From assembly GCA_963590165.1 (NCBI GenBank), contig CAVANO010000051.1, positions 1 through 38,684 on the forward strand: DNA of 38,684 nt, written 5' to 3'. The notes under the pieces were generated by a model. That model worked only from the letters and a program-made list of their open reading frames with translations. It had not been told where the DNA came from and ran no database searches. This DNA comes from UBA11524 sp963590165 (GTDB lineage: Bacteria; Bacillota; Clostridia; Christensenellales; Aristaeellaceae). Shown here one piece after another: positions 22,145-29,714 of this stretch (positions are counted from its first letter, which is position 1; each line of letters begins with the position of its first letter). The position numbers and the translations under genes were made by a program.

Positions 22145-22923
22145 AACTCGGGCTGAGCAGTGCGGCGTTCTATGGGCGCATGGAAACGGATGACGCCGCC
22201 GTGCACGTGTCGCATCTGCCGCTGGACACTTGCGAGGTGTTTCTGGAGACAGCGAGCGAGTACACGCTGCCGTTCGCCGAGGGATTGCGTCATGCGCTCG
22301 GCGCGTTTCCTGTCGCATCCGTCCACCCGATGGGCACGCAATTCGAATCACAGCTGTTCGGCAAATCCGCGCGGCAGATCAGCGATGCATTCCGCGTGTT
22401 TGAATCTGTCTGTGCCGCCGGTGAAGCGCTCGGTGCGTCATACTATGTGTTCCACGGGCCGTTCAGCGTGCACGGACATCTGCCGCCGGCGCGCATCTAC
22501 TGCTTAGAGGAGCGTTTCGCGCAGCTCAAGGACATCGCCGCACGCCATCATCTGACCATCCTCTGGGAAACCGTCAGCTGGTGCAGCATTGCATCCCCTG
22601 CCGATGCCGAATCGCTCCTGCAGCGCATTCCCGATGCCGAATTTGTGCTCGATATCAAGCAGATGCATCAGGCAAACATCGACCCGTTTGACATGCTGTC
22701 CGTCATCGGGCACCGCGTGCGCCATCTGCATTTGCTGGACTGGACAGCTGCCGGTCAGCTCGTCCTGCCGGGACAGGGCTGCTTCGACTTTCCGCGCCTT
22801 GCGCAGGTGCTGGCGGACATCGGCTATGACGGCGCACTCATCCTTGAGCCGTACGCGCGGCAGACGGAAGACGAACCATCGCTGCTTGAGAGCATCGCAT
22901 ATCTGCGGCGCGTCTTCTTCTGA
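22141..22923 (+). CDS. Sugar phosphate isomerase/epimerase-like TIM-barrel protein
   Basis: A 260-residue protein of the xylose isomerase-like TIM-barrel superfamily. Strand-end motifs are SVHPMG (about 60), YYVFHGPFSVHG (about 101), ILWETVSW (about 140), FVLDIKQMHQANIDP (about 171), HLHLLDW (about 194) and LILEPYAR (about 238). The Glu, Asp, His and Glu residues in these positions would bind a divalent metal. The substrate is unknown. It is translationally coupled to the YfbR-like gene, which hints at a nucleoside- or sugar-phosphate salvage step (inference). Confidence 0.8.
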   Translation: MKLGLSSAAFYGRMETDDAAVHVSHLPLDTCEVFLETASEYTLPFAEGLRHALGAFPVASVHPMGTQFESQLFGKSARQISDAFRVFESVCAAGEALGASYYVFHGPFSVHGHLPPARIYCLEERFAQLKDIAARHHLTILWETVSWCSIASPADAESLLQRIPDAEFVLDIKQMHQANIDPFDMLSVIGHRVRHLHLLDWTAAGQLVLPGQGCFDFPRLAQVLADIGYDGALILEPYARQTEDEPSLLESIAYLRRVFF

Positions 22924-22927
22924 AGAA

Positions 22928-22956
22928 TTGCAATTTCCCGCAAAAGCTGATATAAT
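22928..22956 (+). promoter_or_regulatory. Promoter of the second LCP gene
   Basis: TTGCAA (22928-22933), a 17-base spacer and a perfect TATAAT (22951-22956), 33 bases upstream of the GTG start. Confidence 0.85.
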
Positions 22957-22988
22957 AGGCAAGTAACAATGATAAGGAGGCACGCATA

Positions 22989-24131
22989 GTGAAATTATGG
23001 AAGCGGCTGATGCTGCTGCTTTTGATTGTCTGCATGGTCATTCCGACCGGACTGGCGGAAAGCGATGCGGATGAGGAGGATTGGGATCTCGACATCGAGG
23101 ACACGAACGATTCCTACATCATTGATGATGACGGCAACGCCTATGCAGACATCGGCGAGGACGAAGTCATTTTCGATGACGAGCAGACGGCTGCCATCGA
23201 AATCATGGACAGCGAAATTGACGACTCCATCGATCCTGACCAGCTCGACCTGAACACGAATCTGCCGTCGAATGTCGTCAACATCCTGCTTGTCGGCGTC
23301 GACACGCGTTCGACGACCCTCGACAGCGGCCTGCAAAACGGCGACGTGCAGATTGTCGTGTCCATCAACACGGATGACGGCTCCATCAAGCTGACAAGCA
23401 TCCTGCGCGACCTGTACGTCAGCATCCCCGGCTACAAGAACAAGAACCGCATCAACGTCGCCTACGCGCGCGGCGGCGGTCAGCTTGCGATGCGCACCAT
23501 CAACAAGAATTTCGAGCTGAACATCGAAAATTATATCGCCATCAATTTCTATGGGCTTGCCTCCATCATCGACAGCCTCGGCGGCATTGACATCGAGATG
23601 ACCGCCACGGAGGCGAAGGCTATCAACACGTACCTCAAGAAGCATCCGCCGGCGTACGACAATCAGGACAAGAGCTACGTGCGCGAATCGCTCCCCGGGA
23701 CGGACGGTGTGCACCACTGCGACGGCATTCAGGCAGTCATGTACGCCCGTCTGCGCAAGATTGACAACGATTTCGGGCGCACGGCACGCCAGCGCAAGCT
23801 GATGGAGCTGCTGCTGGAAAAAGTGCTCGACGGCGGCATGAGCCTGACGAAGCTGACCGACCTGCTGCAGGCATGCATGCCCTATGTGCAGACGAACATG
23901 AAGGCAAGCACCCTCATCGACCTCGCGCTGAGCGTGCTGCGTTCCGGTATCACCGACAAGCTCAGCAGCGGCGAATCGCTGATTGAAGAGCACCGCGTCC
24001 CGATGGACGGCACGTACTCCTACCTCGATGTCGACGGTGCGAGCGTCATCAACATGGGCAGCAAGTCTTTCCCGAAGAACGTGCAGGCACTGCACGAGTT
24101 CATCTACGGCGAATACATTCCAGCCGACTGA
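22989..24131 (+). CDS. LytR-CpsA-Psr (LCP) family protein, second copy
   Basis: A 380-residue exported protein. A signal peptide or anchor (about 5-23) is followed by a very acidic segment (about 24-90, rich in Asp/Glu), then the LCP domain: NVVNILLVGVDTR, IKLTSILRDLYVSIPG, NRINVAYARGGG, LGGIDIEMTATEAKAIN, HHCDGIQAVMYARLRKID and FGRTARQRKLM. The catalytic-site Arg and Asp residues are present. The start is GTG at 22989, with AAGGAGG eight bases upstream. It is monocistronic, away from the polysaccharide operon, so it may serve a different glycopolymer. Confidence 0.93.
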   Translation: MKLWKRLMLLLLIVCMVIPTGLAESDADEEDWDLDIEDTNDSYIIDDDGNAYADIGEDEVIFDDEQTAAIEIMDSEIDDSIDPDQLDLNTNLPSNVVNILLVGVDTRSTTLDSGLQNGDVQIVVSINTDDGSIKLTSILRDLYVSIPGYKNKNRINVAYARGGGQLAMRTINKNFELNIENYIAINFYGLASIIDSLGGIDIEMTATEAKAINTYLKKHPPAYDNQDKSYVRESLPGTDGVHHCDGIQAVMYARLRKIDNDFGRTARQRKLMELLLEKVLDGGMSLTKLTDLLQACMPYVQTNMKASTLIDLALSVLRSGITDKLSSGESLIEEHRVPMDGTYSYLDVDGASVINMGSKSFPKNVQALHEFIYGEYIPAD

Positions 24132-24149
24132 TTCCCAACGTAAAATAAC

Positions 24150-24181
24150 GGACTGCCTCCCATCGGGGCAGCCCATTTTTT
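24150..24181. terminator. Shared terminator between the convergent LCP and rqcH genes
   Basis: GGACTGCC pairs with GGCAGCCC (one mismatch) around a 9-base loop, followed on the plus strand by ATTTTTT. On the minus strand it lies just past the rqcH stop, with a weaker T-stretch (GTTATTTTA). Confidence 0.85.
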
Positions 24182-25922
24182 ATGCTTCAATCAGCTGAAT
24201 TTTTCGCACATCGCCTTCACTGACGGTCATGAACAGCGTGTGCTGGTTCGTGTAGATCACCATGCCCGGTGCCGCACCGCCCGGCTTCTTGACATATCGC
24301 CTGAGCGTATAGTCAATCGGCACATTCGAGGAGTGCTGTCCCTTGGAATACCATGCCGCAAGAATCGCCGCCTCAAACAGCGTCTGCCGCGGCACTTCAC
24401 CTTCCGTGCGGATGATGACGTGGCTGCCCGGCATGTCCTTGGCATGAAGCCACGTTTCATTCGCGCGCGCCTCGCCGGTGAGCCGGTCATTCTGCGCAGC
24501 GTTCTTGCCGACGTAAATGTCAATGCCGTCCGATGACCGATAATGATACGGCTTCGACTTCGGCAGCGCTTTCTGCTGCCGGCGGCTGACGCCCTTGCGG
24601 ATGTAGCCCGTGCGCATCAGTTCCTGCCTGATTTCCTCCAGTTCGCTTTCCGCAACGCACTTGCCGACATCCAGCAGCATTCCTTCGAGATATTCCAGTT
24701 CCTGCAGTGTCTTTTCTTTCTGCTCTGCCGCCATCTGCCGTGTCGTCCGTGCCTTCTGATACTTCTTGAAATACCGCTGAGCGTTCTGCACAGGCGTCAG
24801 CTGAATGTCAAGCGGAATCGTCATATCAGCATTGTTCTCGTCGTAGAAATTCGGCAACACCGCTTCGGTCTGCCCTTTGCGGAGCCGATAGAGATTCGCG
24901 TTAATCAGCTCGCCCATCACGCGGTACTCCTCCATCCGCGCCGAATCTGCCAGTTCGTCCTCCTGTTGCGCAAGTTTCTTTTCGCACCGCTCAATCTGCC
25001 CCTTAAGGAGCTTCACCATCGAGGCGCTTTTCTGGCTGATCCGATCCTGCTGGTCACGCGTGCCGAAATACGTTTCCAATGCCTGCGAAACTGTTGGCAC
25101 CTTGCGCTGCAGCGACAAATCGCGGCTCAAGTACGCAAACGCGCAGATGTCCTTCGGGTCGCCCTGTTCATCGAGCAGCACGCGCGGATCTGCCATGTCC
25201 GGCAGACGATGCAGCAGCTCCGTCAGACGTTTCGCCGTGTCCGTCAAATCATCTGAACGGTCTGTACCCGGCGGCAGCACGCGGTACGCCAGTTCCCTCG
25301 CCGCATCGCCGGACATGCCCGATACGCACGCAGCAATCGCCTTGTTCAGCGGCACATCGCCCTGCGCCTGCAGCTTCGCCAGCAGTGTTTCCACCGTGAC
25401 CTCCTCCGGTGCAAGCTTGTCCTGCGCAGGCGGCGGCAAATACGGCAGACCCGGCTGAATCTGTCGGACACGGCTCATGTCGCCCGACACGTGCCGTGCA
25501 GCATCAAGGATGCGCCCGTTTTCATCCAGCAGCATCAGGTTGCTGTGCCGCCCCATAATTTCCAGCACAAGCCGCCGGCTGACATGGTCGCCCAGCTCAT
25601 TGACCGTGTCCATGTCGATATGCACGATGCGGTCGCCGTGAATCTGGCTGACGTTCAGCACGCGTCCGCTCATCAGCTGCTTGCGCAGGAGCATGCAGAA
25701 CATCGGCGGCTCCAGCGGATTCGGAAAATTCTGGTTCGTGAAATGACACCGTGCGTTGTTGGGCGAAGCGCAGAGCAGCACGCGGTGATTTGCCGACCCT
25801 GCACGGATGAGCAGGATGACCGTGTCCTTCTCCGGTTGCGTAATCCGGTCGATGCGTCCGCCCGGCAGAACCGCGTTCATCTCGCGGACGACAAAGCCGA
25901 GCGTCAATCCGTCCATGGGCAT
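24180..25922 (-). CDS. rqcH: Rqc2/RqcH homologue, NFACT family ribosome quality-control protein
   Basis: A 580-residue protein that binds stalled 50S-peptidyl-tRNA and adds C-terminal alanine tails (family knowledge; older name fibronectin-binding protein). NFACT-N is about 3-200 (MDGLTLGFVVREMN, GGRIDRITQPEKDTVILLIR), the coiled-coil arms about 290-440, and NFACT-R about 455-570 (GIDIYVGKNAAQNDRLTG, WLHAKDMPGSHVIIR). The ATG at 25920-25922 has GGAGG seven bases upstream; a second ATG follows two codons later. The terminator at 25936-25980 lies directly upstream, so no own promoter is visible. Confidence 0.94.
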   Translation of the reverse strand: MPMDGLTLGFVVREMNAVLPGGRIDRITQPEKDTVILLIRAGSANHRVLLCASPNNARCHFTNQNFPNPLEPPMFCMLLRKQLMSGRVLNVSQIHGDRIVHIDMDTVNELGDHVSRRLVLEIMGRHSNLMLLDENGRILDAARHVSGDMSRVRQIQPGLPYLPPPAQDKLAPEEVTVETLLAKLQAQGDVPLNKAIAACVSGMSGDAARELAYRVLPPGTDRSDDLTDTAKRLTELLHRLPDMADPRVLLDEQGDPKDICAFAYLSRDLSLQRKVPTVSQALETYFGTRDQQDRISQKSASMVKLLKGQIERCEKKLAQQEDELADSARMEEYRVMGELINANLYRLRKGQTEAVLPNFYDENNADMTIPLDIQLTPVQNAQRYFKKYQKARTTRQMAAEQKEKTLQELEYLEGMLLDVGKCVAESELEEIRQELMRTGYIRKGVSRRQQKALPKSKPYHYRSSDGIDIYVGKNAAQNDRLTGEARANETWLHAKDMPGSHVIIRTEGEVPRQTLFEAAILAAWYSKGQHSSNVPIDYTLRRYVKKPGGAAPGMVIYTNQHTLFMTVSEGDVRKIQLIEA

Positions 25923-25935
25923 AAACCCACCTCCA

Positions 25936-25980
25936 CAAAAAACAGGCGGCAGAGCACGGATTTTCTCCGCTCCGCCGCCC
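25936..25980 (-). terminator. Terminator after the divIVA-like gene
   Basis: In RNA sense, GGCGGCGGAGC pairs with GCTCTGCCGCC, with an inner GGA/TCC pair, followed by TGTTTTTTG. It abuts the rqcH ribosome binding site. Confidence 0.85.
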
Positions 25981-26003
25981 ACTCATGACATTGATTAAAA
26001 CAG

Positions 26004-26054
26004 TTTGCTCAGGAGCAATCTGCTCAAGAGCAATTTGCTCAAAGCAACTTGCTC
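26004..26054. repeat. Array H: TGCTC/GAGCA short tandem palindromes over the divIVA stop codon
   Basis: About 3.5 units of about 15 bp (plus-strand unit TCTGCTCAAGAGCAA, headed by TTGCTC-AG-GAGCAA). The divIVA-like stop codon lies within the array, so its last codons (LSKLL) are repeat-derived. It differs from arrays A-G because both arms recur in each unit. Confidence 0.75.
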
Positions 26055-26560
26055 AGCGCGTTCAGCGCATTCTGGGACTGCTCGTAATATGCCTTGGCGG
26101 ACGCCTTCAATTCGTCCACCTGCTTCGTCAGCGCTTCCTTCTGTGCGAGCAGATCACCCATCTGCTTCTTCGCCTCTGCCTCGGCATTGGCAAGGATCTG
26201 CGCTGCCTTTGTCTGCGCATCCGCAATGGTCTGATCCTTCACACGCTTTGCCATTTCAAGGATCTCGCGGAAGCTCTCGTCCGCGTTGCTTTCGCTCATC
26301 GGCTGCACAGCGGGTATCCTCGCAGAGTTGAAACCAGGCGAAGAAGCAGAAACAGACGAAGAGGAAACAGACGAAAAGGAAACAGACGAAGTCTGAGCAT
26401 CGGAAAGCTGCTTGCGCAGCGCGTTCATCTCCGCATCGCGGCGATCAAACTCATCACAGATTTCATCAAGGAAGTTGTCAACCTCTTTCGGATTGTAGCC
26501 CTTTGCAACGTTGCCGAATTTTTTGTCCAGAATGGTGTCCACCGTAATTCTCTCGTCCAT
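26039..26560 (-). CDS. DivIVA-domain protein with a repeat-derived Ser/Val linker
   Basis: A 173-residue coiled-coil protein. The N-terminal DivIVA-like motif (FGNVAKGYNPKEVDNFLDEI, about 15-34) targets curved membrane at the septum or poles in this family. A Ser/Val/Phe linker (about 57-76) is encoded by array E and is followed by a long alanine/glutamate-rich helix (about 95-168). The gene is the last of the sepF-yggT-ylmH-divIVA series and ends in array H. Typical DivIVA proteins lack such a Ser-rich insert; here two arrays shape one small gene. Confidence 0.88.
   Translation of the reverse strand: MDERITVDTILDKKFGNVAKGYNPKEVDNFLDEICDEFDRRDAEMNALRKQLSDAQTSSVSFSSVSSSSVSASSPGFNSARIPAVQPMSESNADESFREILEMAKRVKDQTIADAQTKAAQILANAEAEAKKQMGDLLAQKEALTKQVDELKASAKAYYEQSQNALNALSKLL
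26336..26395 (-). repeat. Array E: in-frame palindrome-headed repeat in divIVA
   Basis: In the coding direction CAGAC-TTC-GTCTG (26383-26395) heads three further 15-bp units, TTTTCGTCTGTTTCC, TCTTCGTCTGTTTCT and a diverged TTCTTCGCCTGGTTTC. Each unit encodes five residues (SSVSF, SSVSS, SSVSA, SSPGF). Unit length and reading frame agree, so copies can vary without frameshift. Confidence 0.88.
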
Positions 26561-26589
26561 CAGATACCGCTCCTTTCATGCATGTCCGT

Positions 26590-27342
26590 TTATTTGTCCC
26601 GTTTGAAAACCTCAAGCTGCACGGCAATGCGATCCTTCCGCGTTTTGCCGCCGATTTCAGTCAGTCGAATCCGCCCGAATCCGCGGACGGACAGCAGGTC
26701 GCCCTCTTTGAGCAGCAGATCCGTGCGCTCCTCCGGTACATGGTTGAGCTGCACAAGCCCTTGCCGGATGATGTCCGCCGCCTTCGTGCGCGAAACGGAC
26801 ATACCGGAGGACAGCACGCAGTCCAGCCGAAGCGAGGCGATTGTATCCCGCATCGGCGTGCCCTGCGGCGGCGTGATGACCGGCGGCTGTTCAAGCATGC
26901 GCACGTGAATCGGCGTATGTCCTGCCTCATGCCAGTCCGTTATCAGCATCTCGCCGACTTCCGGCATGCTCAGCAGAACCGCATGGTCATCCGAAACAAT
27001 CAGGTCGCCGAACAGGCTCCTGTCCATGCCAAGGCTCATCAGGCTGCCGAGCAGGTCGCTATGAGCAAGGTGTGCAAATTTCGCCGCCCAGGTGATTTCC
27101 AGCCAGACCGCCGTGAAGACCGGCTCCTCCCCCATCGGGACAAAGCAGACCTGCACGCGCTCCGCATCCGCCCAGCCGCCATTAAAAGCAGCGGTAACGC
27201 CATTCGCATGTGCTTCCTCAAACGCCGTCTGACGCTGCGCGCCGGTAATGAAGCGGCACGGCGCCGCCTGACCTCGCTTCGCGGCTCGCTGTGCGCCCTG
27301 ATGAAGCAGCAGCGCAATTTGCTCGCCGCCATCCTGTCTCAT
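26590..27342 (-). CDS. ylmH: YlmH family S4-domain RNA-binding protein
   Basis: A 250-residue protein. The last ~70 residues form an S4 RNA-binding domain (LSSGMSVSRTKAADIIRQGLVQLN, then LLLKEGDLLSVRGFGRIRL). The preceding part matches YlmH (VITDWHEAGHTPIHVRMLEQ). YlmH homologues bind 50S particles with peptidyl-tRNA and act in ribosome rescue beside RqcH, which fits the nearby rqcH gene. Its ATG overlaps the yggT stop by 4 bp. Confidence 0.9.
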   Translation of the reverse strand: MRQDGGEQIALLLHQGAQRAAKRGQAAPCRFITGAQRQTAFEEAHANGVTAAFNGGWADAERVQVCFVPMGEEPVFTAVWLEITWAAKFAHLAHSDLLGSLMSLGMDRSLFGDLIVSDDHAVLLSMPEVGEMLITDWHEAGHTPIHVRMLEQPPVITPPQGTPMRDTIASLRLDCVLSSGMSVSRTKAADIIRQGLVQLNHVPEERTDLLLKEGDLLSVRGFGRIRLTEIGGKTRKDRIAVQLEVFKRDK

Positions 27343-27587
27343 AGAATGATTTCGCGGATGAACCAGATGAGCAGCAGCAGCACCATCGGCGAGAGGTCAA
27401 TCTGACGGAAACTCTCCGGCAGGTGCTTGTTGAGCTGCGCACGAATCGGCGAAAGCAGCGGCTCCGTCAGGCGGTCAAGCAGGCTCGTCCACTTGTTCGG
27501 CGTGATACCGAGCAGGCGGATGATGATGACAGCCGCCACAATCAGCATATAAATGCGAAGCAGAAAATCAATGATATTCAGAATCAT
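27339..27587 (-). CDS. yggT: YggT family membrane protein (YlmG)
   Basis: An 82-residue protein with two hydrophobic helices (about 3-25 and 62-82). The conserved middle, LTEPLLSPIRAQLNKHLPE, is typical of YggT/YlmG. Its role in envelope or division organisation is only partly known. It lies between sepF and ylmH, the normal Firmicute order, and overlaps ylmH by 4 bp. Confidence 0.92.
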   Translation of the reverse strand: MILNIIDFLLRIYMLIVAAVIIIRLLGITPNKWTSLLDRLTEPLLSPIRAQLNKHLPESFRQIDLSPMVLLLLIWFIREIIL

Positions 27588-27609
27588 CGTGATTCACTCC
27601 TCCTCATAC

Positions 27610-28968
27610 TCAGCGGGCGTTCCGCCGATAGTCCGGCGAATGATAGCCGTCCTGGCGGTACTCGCCCTGAAAGCTGTTAAAGGATGACGTATAATTGCGC
27701 ACGGTCTCCGGATAAGGCCACTTTTCCGCGATGTCCTTCTCGCCCATGCGGCGCAGCCCGTCAAAGGCGGACAGCTTCACATCTGCAGGGGTGATGATAT
27801 ACAGCGTGTCCCTTGAAACGCGCGTCAGCGAGCACTGTGACACGATGCACGCGCCATAGAGAATATCAAGGCAACGTCGCGCCTCCATCCGGTCTGCAAT
27901 GTCCTCGGCATTTACGAGCAGAATCTCGTTGTTCTGCAGGAACTCAATCAAGCGGTAGCAGGAGGACACGCTCGTCACCTGCACAACGTTGAGAATCGCG
28001 CGGTAGGCACCGTCGCCATCCACAAAATAGCCGGGGAAATACTTCACGTTGCCCGTGACTGCCTCCGGCGCCTGCGAAGCACCATGATTCATGGTGTAAC
28101 CGCCCTGCGCGGCGTTCATATTCTGCGTATAGCTATTATTCTGCCGATTCTGTGCAGTTCCTGCATACCCAGTTCCTGCATACCCAGTTCCTGCATACCC
28201 GTTTCCCGTGAATCCGGTCACAGGCCGTCTATTGCCCGGCTGGCCAGTAACTGGCTGACCGGTAACCGGCTGACCGGTAACCGGCTGGCCGGTAACTGGC
28301 TGGCCATAACCCTGCTGACCATTCACTGGCTGACTATAACCCTGTTGACTATACCCCGGTTGACCGGCAACCGGATGACCAGTTACTGGCTGACCAGTTA
28401 CTGGCTGACCAGCCGCAGACGGTTGTTGATTAAACGCCGGCTGCCATCCGTGATTATTCTGCGTATTCTGGAAATGGGTTCCTGTCCCGTAATTGCTGTT
28501 CTGATAAATGTTCGAGGTGAAATTGCCCTGCTGCCCATTCTGCGGCATCTGCTGATTCGGGAACACCTGGCTCGTCCCGTACGGCACCTGATTCGGCATC
28601 TGCTGCGGATTCTGCTGAACAGGCGTCTGTTTTGCCGTCTGCTGGGCGGCGTTCTTGCCGAACACGCGATCGACGATATTCGAGCCAAACCAGCTCTTGC
28701 GCTGCGTCTGCTGAATCTGCGTGTCCTGAACAGGCTGCTGCCTGCCCGTCGGCGCGACAGACTCATAGCCGCCATTTCCGCCGAACATGTTTCCCGGCAT
28801 GACCCCTGCACCGAACGACCCGGCAGAAGCTTCCTGCTGCGGCGTCCGCTGGATTTTGACAGGACGAAGGCCGCTGGTTCCGCCGTTGCTCCGGCGATTC
28901 CGGCTCCCCTGCTCGCCGCCCTGCATCATGCCTTGAAACTTTTCCCTGGCTTTATCGAAAATCGCCAT
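27610..28968 (-). CDS. sepF: SepF-like cell division protein with a giant repeat-rich linker
   Basis: A 452-residue protein. SepF anchors FtsZ to the membrane through an N-terminal amphipathic helix and a C-terminal dimerising domain. The helix (MAIFDKAREKFQGMM) and the domain (about 308-398; AILNVVQVTSVSSCYRLIEFL, RCLDILYGACIV, LYIITPADV) are both present. Between them lies a Gln/Asn/Gly/Pro-rich linker of roughly 270 residues; typical SepF is about 150 residues in total. The linker includes VTGQP repeats (about 187-245) and three GYAGT units (about 257-271), encoded by palindromic 15-bp arrays. A tail follows the SepF domain. The family call rests on the C-domain and on synteny with yggS and yggT. 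Confidence 0.88.
   Translation of the reverse strand: MAIFDKAREKFQGMMQGGEQGSRNRRSNGGTSGLRPVKIQRTPQQEASAGSFGAGVMPGNMFGGNGGYESVAPTGRQQPVQDTQIQQTQRKSWFGSNIVDRVFGKNAAQQTAKQTPVQQNPQQMPNQVPYGTSQVFPNQQMPQNGQQGNFTSNIYQNSNYGTGTHFQNTQNNHGWQPAFNQQPSAAGQPVTGQPVTGHPVAGQPGYSQQGYSQPVNGQQGYGQPVTGQPVTGQPVTGQPVTGQPGNRRPVTGFTGNGYAGTGYAGTGYAGTAQNRQNNSYTQNMNAAQGGYTMNHGASQAPEAVTGNVKYFPGYFVDGDGAYRAILNVVQVTSVSSCYRLIEFLQNNEILLVNAEDIADRMEARRCLDILYGACIVSQCSLTRVSRDTLYIITPADVKLSAFDGLRRMGEKDIAEKWPYPETVRNYTSSFNSFQGEYRQDGYHSPDYRRNAR
28153..28200 (+). repeat. Array G: palindrome-headed 15-bp repeat in the sepF linker
   Basis: TGCAG-TTC-CTGCA (28153-28165) heads three identical 15-bp units CAGTTCCTGCATACC on the plus strand. 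On the coding strand they encode GYAGT three times. Only the right half of the palindrome recurs. Confidence 0.88.
28244..28408. repeat. VTGQP-coding array of eleven 15-bp units, many palindromic
   Basis: Units such as CCGGT-A-ACCGG-CTGA, CCAGT-A-ACTGG-CTGA and CCAGT-T-ACTGG-CTGA. Five of the eleven are perfect 5-bp palindromes around one base. In them the two arms change together (G/C or A/T at the fourth base and its partner), at synonymous third positions of the Pro and Thr codons. Confidence 0.9.
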
Positions 28969-28998
28969 GATTTTTCTTTGCTCCTCCGCCTGCGGTGC

Positions 28999-29700
28999 TT
29001 ACTGCTCCGTCAGGTTATATTTCCGCACACCCATGAGTGCACTTCCAATGCGCACCATGGTCGAGCCATGACGCGCCGCCAATTCAAAGTCGCCTGACAT
29101 ACCCATGGAGAGTTCCTCCATGCGGATGCCTTGCACAGCCTCATCCCGTGCCTGCTCAAACAGCGTGCGCATCTCGGCAAACAGCCGATCCAGCAGCACC
29201 CGATCCGGCGTATTGGGCATAACCGCCATCAGTCCGCGGACGGAAAGCCCCGGCATGCCGGATAATGTCCGCAGGAACGGCATCAGCTCTTCAGGCGGCA
29301 GACCGCCCTTCTGCGCCTCGCCGCAAGGGGACACCTGCACGAGAACAGGCATGACAACGCTGTGCTTCTGTGCCTGCCGGTCAATCTCCTGCGCAAGCGA
29401 AAGCCTGTCCACCGAGTGAATCAGACATACATGCTCTATTATATACTTTACTTTGTTCGATTGCAACCTTCCAATTAGATGAATCTGAAAATTCTTTTCC
29501 AGCGCAGGCAGTTTTTCAACGATTTCCTGCACGCGGTTTTCGCCGATATCGGCCACGCCAAGCGATTTCAGCGGCAGGATTTCTTCCGCCGGATGCGTTT
29601 TCGTCACGGCAATGAGCTTCGGAGTCGGATAGCCGCCGTCCGATGCCGCCTTTTCGAGGCGCTGCATGACGCTGTCGAGATTTTGCTTCAGATTCTCCAT
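28999..29700 (-). CDS. yggS: YggS family pyridoxal-phosphate homeostasis protein
   Basis: A 233-residue alanine-racemase-like TIM barrel that binds PLP and helps keep vitamin B6 balance. The PLP lysine is in LIAVTKTHP (Lys34). Further family motifs are DIGENRVQEIVEK, FQIHLIGRLQSNKVKYI, QVSPCGEAQKGG and the C-terminal LSMGMSGDFELAARHGSTMVRIGSALMG. It precedes sepF, as in the ylm operons of Firmicutes. Confidence 0.96.
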   Translation of the reverse strand: MENLKQNLDSVMQRLEKAASDGGYPTPKLIAVTKTHPAEEILPLKSLGVADIGENRVQEIVEKLPALEKNFQIHLIGRLQSNKVKYIIEHVCLIHSVDRLSLAQEIDRQAQKHSVVMPVLVQVSPCGEAQKGGLPPEELMPFLRTLSGMPGLSVRGLMAVMPNTPDRVLLDRLFAEMRTLFEQARDEAVQGIRMEELSMGMSGDFELAARHGSTMVRIGSALMGVRKYNLTEQ

Positions 29701-29714
29701 ATCACTGCACTTCC

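Noticed and set aside
22141..22923. Endonuclease IV assignment for the TIM-barrel protein
   Set aside because: The superfamily is shared, but the full set of zinc-binding His residues and the DNA-intercalating segments of endonuclease IV are not seen.
22995..24176. 393-codon minus-strand frame opposite the second LCP gene
   Set aside because: It is antisense to a gene with a strong promoter, ribosome binding site and LCP motifs, and has no recognisable domain.
28153..28408. CRISPR-like array
   Set aside because: Units are 15 bp, contiguous without unique spacers, in frame with a SepF coding sequence, and no cas gene is present.
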